Below, in pieces: positions 59,026 to 64,000 of a DNA stretch of 64,000 nucleotides. This DNA is from Methanobacterium sp. (GTDB lineage: Archaea; Methanobacteriota; Methanobacteria; Methanobacteriales; Methanobacteriaceae): contig JACRPY010000002.1 of the NCBI GenBank assembly GCA_016222945.1, positions 663,501 through 727,500 of the forward strand, written 5' to 3'. Under the pieces are notes generated by a model. That model was given only the letters and a program-made list of their open reading frames with translations. It was not told where the DNA came from and made no database searches. Position 1 is the first letter of the stretch; each line of letters starts with the position of its first letter. Position numbers and translations under genes: made by a program.

Positions 59026-60186
59026 ATGTTATATCGAGATTTTGGAAAAACCAAAGAAAAAGTTTCAGCATTGGGATTTGGCTGCATGCGGCTTCCCCTA
59101 AAGGGAGATAATCCTCAGGATATCGACGAGAAAACTGCTATAAATTTGCTGCACAGTGCCATTGATCAGGGTGTGAACTATATTGACACGGCTTACCCTT
59201 ACCATGGCATTAGTATGGATCAGGGAGGTGCCAGCGAGCCCTTTTTAGCAAAGGCACTAAAGGATGGCTATCGGGAGAAGGTGAAAATAGCCACCAAACT
59301 CCCCAGCTGGGCTGTAGAAACCAGGGAAGACATGGAAAAATTCCTGAATGAACAGCTGAAACGTCTGGAAACAGATTGCATTGATTTTTACATGATGCAT
59401 GGTATTAATAAAAACAACTGGGGAAACCTGAAAGAATTGGAATTTGAAGAATTTCTGGACGAAGCAATTGCTGATGGGAGAATAAAACACGCTGGTTTCT
59501 CATTCCATGACAGGATAGAACTCTTTAAAGAGGTAGTGGATCACTATGACTGGTCTTTCTGTACCATCCAGTTAAATTATTTGGATGATGAATATCAGGC
59601 CGGAGAAGAAGGTATGGAATATGCATCTGCCAGGGGGTTAGGTGTGGCAGTAATGGAACCTTTAAAAGGCGGTCAATTAGCTAATAATGTCCCAGCAGAA
59701 GTTAAGGAATTATTTAACGGAGCAGAAGCGAAAAGATCCCCTGCCGAGTGGGCTTTAAGGTGGGTATGGAACCATCCGGAAGTTTCGGTGGTCTTAAGTG
59801 GTATGAATACTCCTGAACAGGTTGAGGAGAATTTAGAAATTGCCAAGGAAGCCCATTCTCATATGCTGACCGACCATGAATTAAATATTACTGAACAAGC
59901 CAAGTCTATTTTCGAAAAAAAGGTTAAAATAAATTGTACTAATTGTGGCTACTGTTTACCATGCCCTACTGGTGTAAATATCCCTGAAAACTTTGCAAAA
60001 TATAATGACTACTTCCTGTTTGGCAGCTCGGAAATGAAGGATTTTTACAAGTTTAATTACCATTCTTTTATACCAGAACATGAACACGCCGCAGTATGTA
60101 GTGAGTGTGGTATTTGTGAAGAACACTGTCCACAAGGTATCAATATAATTCAGGAATTGAAGGAGGTCAAAGATTTTTTTGAATAA
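59026..60186 (+). CDS. Aldo/keto reductase with C-terminal ferredoxin domain
   Basis: A 386-residue protein. Residues 1-290 are an aldo/keto reductase barrel: ALGFGCMRLP, NYIDTAYPYHG (Asp and Tyr of the tetrad), VKIATKLPSW (Lys) and DFYMMHGI (His). Residues ~310-386 carry Fe-S motifs CTNCGYCLPCPTGVNIP and CSECGICEEHCPQGINI. This fused form is common in anaerobes and is likely a ferredoxin-linked reductase; the substrate is unknown. AAAGGAGTAATTTT precedes the ATG. The gene uses more G/C-ending codons than its neighbours, a possible sign of transfer. Confidence 0.9.
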   Translation: MLYRDFGKTKEKVSALGFGCMRLPLKGDNPQDIDEKTAINLLHSAIDQGVNYIDTAYPYHGISMDQGGASEPFLAKALKDGYREKVKIATKLPSWAVETREDMEKFLNEQLKRLETDCIDFYMMHGINKNNWGNLKELEFEEFLDEAIADGRIKHAGFSFHDRIELFKEVVDHYDWSFCTIQLNYLDDEYQAGEEGMEYASARGLGVAVMEPLKGGQLANNVPAEVKELFNGAEAKRSPAEWALRWVWNHPEVSVVLSGMNTPEQVEENLEIAKEAHSHMLTDHELNITEQAKSIFEKKVKINCTNCGYCLPCPTGVNIPENFAKYNDYFLFGSSEMKDFYKFNYHSFIPEHEHAAVCSECGICEEHCPQGINIIQELKEVKDFFE

Positions 60187-60666
60187 ATTTGTCAAAGTAG
60201 CCTTCTTCATTAGTTCTGCAGATTGCCTAGAATTCGCTATTAGCTTTAATATTTCCGTAAATTTTAAGGGATTCTTAAGAATTTCTTTTTTTAGGGTTTG
60301 CTGGCTTGTCCAGATTTTGAGTGAAACGCTCTGCATCATTTTTCCTGTTAAAGTGGGTGGTTTTGCAATTGCTTTAGCAATGTTTTTCACTACCCTCATT
60401 TATGGATTATATATTAATATAAAAATCATATGATTGTGATTTTGTGATTACAATTCTTTGTTTTAAGAATCTAAATTATAAAAAATGCACTGGGATGTCA
60501 AAATATAACCTATTTTTTTAGTTATTTTATAGTGGATTAAATGAAACATTTTAATATCATTAAAAATAAAATACTATAGATTGTTGTATGTTTGTAGAAA
60601 TAACATATAAATATATAGTTTTGAAATAATGTTATATAATCAAAAAAGAGATAGGAGAAAGTTCAC
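60187..60666. other. 480-base gap with a doubtful remnant ORF
   Basis: No solid gene. A plus-strand frame 60179-60433 (84 residues, TTG start overlapping the reductase stop) is Phe-rich with one hydrophobic C-terminal segment, while the antisense frame over 60187-60399 is Lys-rich and looks more protein-like but has no clean start or partner. Either could be a decayed gene. The rest (60434-60666) is AT-rich and holds the promoter region of the 90-residue protein: TATA-like ATATAAATATATAG at ~60604-60617 and GGAGAAAGTTC as ribosome site. Confidence 0.3.
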
Positions 60667-60939
60667 ATGGTTTCTGCAAAATTTTATGAAAAATTAATGA
60701 AAATATCTAGAGTGATGGAAAAGGAAGGAGAAGGAATTAGTTATATTCGAAATGAAAAGGAAACTTATACTATTGGAACAAGAAAATATAGTGAAAAAAT
60801 AGCTAAATTCTTAGATGAAACTGTAGGAACTTGGGAAGGTAGTGAAGCCAACGTGAAAAAACGGAAAAAGAAAGGAAAGGTTAGTGGAGGAGCCGCCAAA
60901 AAGGTTGGTTATCTCTGGAAAATTCCAGTTACAGACTAA
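60667..60939 (+). CDS. Uncharacterised basic 90-residue protein
   Basis: I do not recognise this protein. The N-terminal half looks helical (AKFYEKLMKISRVMEKEGEG), followed by a short beta-like stretch (ISYIRNEKETYTIGTRKY). The C-terminal part contains a strongly basic run (KKRKKKGKVSGG) and ends VGYLWKIPVTD. It is small, cytoplasmic and cationic, so nucleic-acid binding is possible but unproven. A good promoter and ribosome site suggest a real, singly transcribed gene. No membrane segment or Cys. Confidence 0.6.
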   Translation: MVSAKFYEKLMKISRVMEKEGEGISYIRNEKETYTIGTRKYSEKIAKFLDETVGTWEGSEANVKKRKKKGKVSGGAAKKVGYLWKIPVTD

Positions 60940-61205
60940 TAAATGATTTTCCGACGGTATTTGGAATTCAATCTTAATAATAAAAGACATGGTGGATTTT
61001 GAAGCCATTAAGCTTGTAATTATTAAATTTTTCTATTTTTAATAATTTATTTATTTCTAAATTTCTAAGTAAATCAATAATGTCATTTTAAATTATGATA
61101 TTATTCTATTTTTTTATATTATAACTGCTTATTCTACGAACTTTTTTTATATAAGTAATGATAATATAAACTAATAATATAGATTAATGGGGCATAAAAG
61201 GTACA

Positions 61206-62300
61206 ATGAATAATAGCTTTGACATATTTTCGTTGGTCAGTGAAGACTTTTATACTATATTTGAAAATATGCAAGAGGGCGTTACCGTCTATCGAGTTTT
61301 ATACGATAAAAATATGAAAGTTACGGATTTAATAATTAAATACGCTAATCCTGCATCTACAACAAGTAGGGTGTTCCTTAATAAGAAATTTATGGGTAGA
61401 AGTGTGACTAATCTTTATGGACGGGAAGCAGTAGCACGTTTAATAGAAGAAGTCAATGAAATTTCAGCTTCTGGCCAAATTAAGAAATATGAAACCTATT
61501 CTCCACTTTTAGACAGTTATTTTTCTATTTCTGCATTTTTACCTGCAAAAAATCTGTATGTAACACTCACATCAGATATAACAGAACAAAAAAAGGCAGA
61601 AAATTATCTACAAAATGCTCACGATGACCTTGAAGTTAAAATCCAGGCACGTACAAAAGAACTATTAGAGGCACTTGAAGAAAAAGAAGTTTTACTCAAT
61701 GAAATCCATCACAGGGTAAAAAATAATCTACAGATGATTTCAAGCCTTATTAATCTTCAAATTCCATATATAACAGATGAAAATTCGGTTGAACTATTTA
61801 AAGATAGTCAAAATAGGGTAAGATCAATTGCTATGGTGCATAACAAGCTGTATCAATCAAAAAGCCTTGATAAAATTGAATTCAGTGACTATATTCGGAA
61901 TATAATGACAAACCTGCTTCAAACATATGCAGTAGACCAGAACAAAATAAAAAACAATCTTGATCTAGAAAGTATAAACTTAAATATTGAAACAGCTATT
62001 CCTTGTGGCCTTATTATCACAGAACTTGTGACAAATTCTATTAAACATGCATTTTCTGATGGAAGAGAAGGTAAAATAGATGTAGAATTGCAAATAGAGG
62101 ATAAAAAGTTTATTCTTAAGATAACAGATAATGGTATTGGGCTTGCTGATGATTTCAATGTTGAAAATCCAGAATCATTTGGATTACAGTTAGTTGTTTT
62201 GCTTGTAAATCAACTTCGTGGAAGTATAGAGCTTAAAAATGAAAAAGAAACTGAATTTTTAATTAAATTTGAAGAATTAAAATATAAAGAAAGAGTTTAA
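61206..62300 (+). CDS. PAS-domain sensor histidine kinase (HisKA_2/HATPase)
   Basis: A 364-residue soluble kinase. Residues ~10-130 are a PAS domain (TIFENMQEGVTVYRVLYD, SDITEQKKAEN). A short coiled coil follows, then HisKA_2 with EVLLNEIHHRVKNNLQMISS (His168/169), and a HATPase domain with the N box ITELVTNSIKHAFSDG and G box ITDNGIGLADD. Its transmitter half is close to that of the kinase at 554, while the PAS domains differ. It is convergent with the RaSEA gene (4-base gap). No response regulator is adjacent. Confidence 0.88.
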   Translation: MNNSFDIFSLVSEDFYTIFENMQEGVTVYRVLYDKNMKVTDLIIKYANPASTTSRVFLNKKFMGRSVTNLYGREAVARLIEEVNEISASGQIKKYETYSPLLDSYFSISAFLPAKNLYVTLTSDITEQKKAENYLQNAHDDLEVKIQARTKELLEALEEKEVLLNEIHHRVKNNLQMISSLINLQIPYITDENSVELFKDSQNRVRSIAMVHNKLYQSKSLDKIEFSDYIRNIMTNLLQTYAVDQNKIKNNLDLESINLNIETAIPCGLIITELVTNSIKHAFSDGREGKIDVELQIEDKKFILKITDNGIGLADDFNVENPESFGLQLVVLLVNQLRGSIELKNEKETEFLIKFEELKYKERV

Positions 62301-62304
62301 CATG

Positions 62305-63363
62305 TTATTTTATGCAAGTGGTTGATCTGGTTAAATCAGAGAACTCAACATCCCCTCTCCACCTATTTCTACATTCACATTCTATTTCTTCAGGAATAGA
62401 CTGATTAAGGTTTGATTCAATTATCATGTTTTTAAACTTCTTATTGCACTTTTTACAATTGAAAGGACCTCTTCTTGTCCCAAATCCGGAAGTGTCCATT
62501 ATTACGGGAATTTTAACTTCACTTCGGACTTTTTTTATAATTTCAATTATGCTCCAAATCCAAGGAGGTTTATAAGAACCTCTGCGCCATAATAACTCCA
62601 TAAGAGTTCCTTTATGGATTGTTGCAGGACAGAAAGATATTCGATCTACACCAACTTCTTCAGCATATTTAGCAGAAGCAACAGCATCATCAATAGCTTC
62701 TTTTTCAGAAGTTAAAACAGGTTTAACAAAAAGATAAGCCTTAGATGTAATTTTATAATCATTTTTCATCTTTTTGATTATATTAATGGCTATTTCGAAG
62801 TCTTTATTTAAAAATCCTTTATTTATTTTGTATTTTTTGATATAATCACTGCCGCTTTCAAGCCCAATACTAACCTCGAAAATCTTATCTTGCAAGAGGT
62901 TACAGCAATCTTTAAGCACATTTTCACTTACAAACTCTGGACGAGATTCAACTACAACTTCTTCGATATTATCATTCTTATTTAGTATTTTAAGAATTTC
63001 ATCACGAGCTTCTTTAGGTAATTCCTCTTCATTAAGGAAACTGCCGGATACAAAAATTTTTACAGCAGTTTTTGGTTGAATATCATGTCTTTCCATAAGT
63101 TTTTTGAATATATCAATTAATTCACTTGATGAAACCTTTTCAAGGGGTGAATCTGCAATATAACTACACATTGTACATCCGCCAGACTCAGAAAGAGCAT
63201 GTGCACATCCTGGTGTTGGCAAAATAACAAAAACAGCATTTCCTTTTCCTGAATAAAGCAGGTCTTCTGATGACCAGGAAGCCGAAAGATCGGCTGGTGA
63301 TTTTTTATCCATTCTCTTAATGGCATTTTCTCTAATATCATACATTAAATCTTGAATTTCCAT
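62305..63363 (-). CDS. raSEA: Archaeosine synthase radical-SAM subunit RaSEA
   Basis: A 352-residue radical SAM enzyme. The cluster motif is Cys-x9-Cys-x2-Cys (PGCAHALSESGGCTMCSY), the spacing of this family. It has ETGD-like VEVSIGLESGSDYI, and a Cys-rich end (CKKCNKKFKN, IECECRNRW) for zinc. With ArcS it converts preQ0-lysine adduct in tRNA position 15 to archaeosine. It lies downstream of mer on the same strand. Confidence 0.88.
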   Translation of the reverse strand: MEIQDLMYDIRENAIKRMDKKSPADLSASWSSEDLLYSGKGNAVFVILPTPGCAHALSESGGCTMCSYIADSPLEKVSSSELIDIFKKLMERHDIQPKTAVKIFVSGSFLNEEELPKEARDEILKILNKNDNIEEVVVESRPEFVSENVLKDCCNLLQDKIFEVSIGLESGSDYIKKYKINKGFLNKDFEIAINIIKKMKNDYKITSKAYLFVKPVLTSEKEAIDDAVASAKYAEEVGVDRISFCPATIHKGTLMELLWRRGSYKPPWIWSIIEIIKKVRSEVKIPVIMDTSGFGTRRGPFNCKKCNKKFKNMIIESNLNQSIPEEIECECRNRWRGDVEFSDLTRSTTCIK

Positions 63364-63517
63364 AATTTTAACCTATTACTAATAATAAAATCATCTTAAT
63401 TATAACCAGAAGTCTAAGAATATGTATACTATGTATTTATGTTTTTTTTAAAAGTATGGAAAATATAGAAATTACGTATTCAAAAAAGAGTCAAAAATAA
63501 AAAAAAGAAATTATTGG

Positions 63518-64000
<483 letters not shown>

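Noticed and set aside
59956..60399. 147-residue minus-strand ORF
   Set aside because: Its second half is antisense to the aldo/keto reductase and turns Phe/Tyr-rich there; only the part outside the gene looks protein-like. Not enough to call a gene or pseudogene.
60179..60433. 84-residue plus-strand ORF after the aldo/keto reductase gene
   Set aside because: TTG start overlapping a stop codon, no ribosome site, Phe-rich composition like an antisense shadow, no recognised domain. Mentioned only in the gap description.

Overview
This AT-rich window looks like chromosomal DNA of a hydrogenotrophic methanogen of the Methanobacteriales, most likely Methanobacterium or a close relative. It carries methanogen-specific genes: the YcaO enzyme linked to McrA thioamidation, MfnE for methanofuran, Mer, a CODH/acetyl-CoA synthase operon with a six-gene pyruvate:ferredoxin oxidoreductase operon, and the archaeosine enzyme RaSEA. 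Informational genes are archaeal (Pth2, aEF-1beta, NcsA plus a ubiquitin-like sulfur carrier), starts are preceded by GGTGAT or GGAGG signals, and promoters have TATA boxes.

Layout. 1-2400: tail of an iron alcohol dehydrogenase, a PAS/HisKA_2 sensor kinase and an M50 protease. 2.4-6.4 kb: YcaO, a sulfite-oxidase-like molybdoenzyme facing two paralogous b-type-cytochrome-like membrane proteins, and a CDF-like transporter. 6.5-10.3 kb: a PsbP-like lipoprotein, pth2-mfnE-zinc-ribbon, aEF-1beta and a TctA-like permease. 10.3-14.3 kb (minus): an orphan protein, hxlB, an HD-domain/TPR protein with a recent internal duplication, and a methyltransferase. 14.4-17.3 kb: a Tad/archaellum-like ATPase and TadC pair. 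17.4-19.1 kb (minus): a cobalt/nickel ECF transporter lacking its ATPase. 19.4-27.6 kb: cdhA-B-C-cooC-D-E and a ferredoxin. 27.6-30.4 kb: an O6-alkylguanine-DNA methyltransferase, a geranylgeranyl reductase, a small ferredoxin, a six-hairpin array, tRNA-Leu(TAA) and tRNA-Thr(GGT). 30.5-38.7 kb: a phosphoesterase, a membrane protein with a wHTH-PhoU regulator, then pstS1, pstS2-C-A-B and phoU. 38.8-43.4 kb (minus): fumarase alpha, and a PEP-synthase/rifampin-phosphotransferase-like protein with a lipocalin-like partner. 43.6-47.3 kb (minus): porC-D-A-B-E-F. 47.5-54.3 kb: a DHPS-like protein, ncsA with a ubiquitin-like carrier, an M50 protease, DUF89, thioredoxin, ccdA and a dehydrogenase. 54.3-58.5 kb (minus): a coiled-coil histidine-kinase-like protein lacking the phospho-acceptor His, a HIGH nucleotidyltransferase and an HxlR regulator. 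58.6-64.0 kb: a tautomerase, an aldo/keto reductase, an orphan basic protein, a PAS/HisKA_2 kinase, RaSEA and the C-terminal part of Mer.

How it fits together. CODH/ACS makes acetyl-CoA from CO2 and methyl-H4MPT, POR carboxylates it to pyruvate, and fumarase belongs to the partial TCA route that follows; the cobalt/nickel permease beside cdh could supply its metals. The Pst/PhoU block handles phosphate. No CRISPR array, insertion sequence, integrase or prophage was seen. The least explained items are the palindrome family, the rifampin-phosphotransferase-like pair, the HD-TPR protein, the molybdoenzyme/cytochrome group and the kinase-like protein with Gln in place of His.
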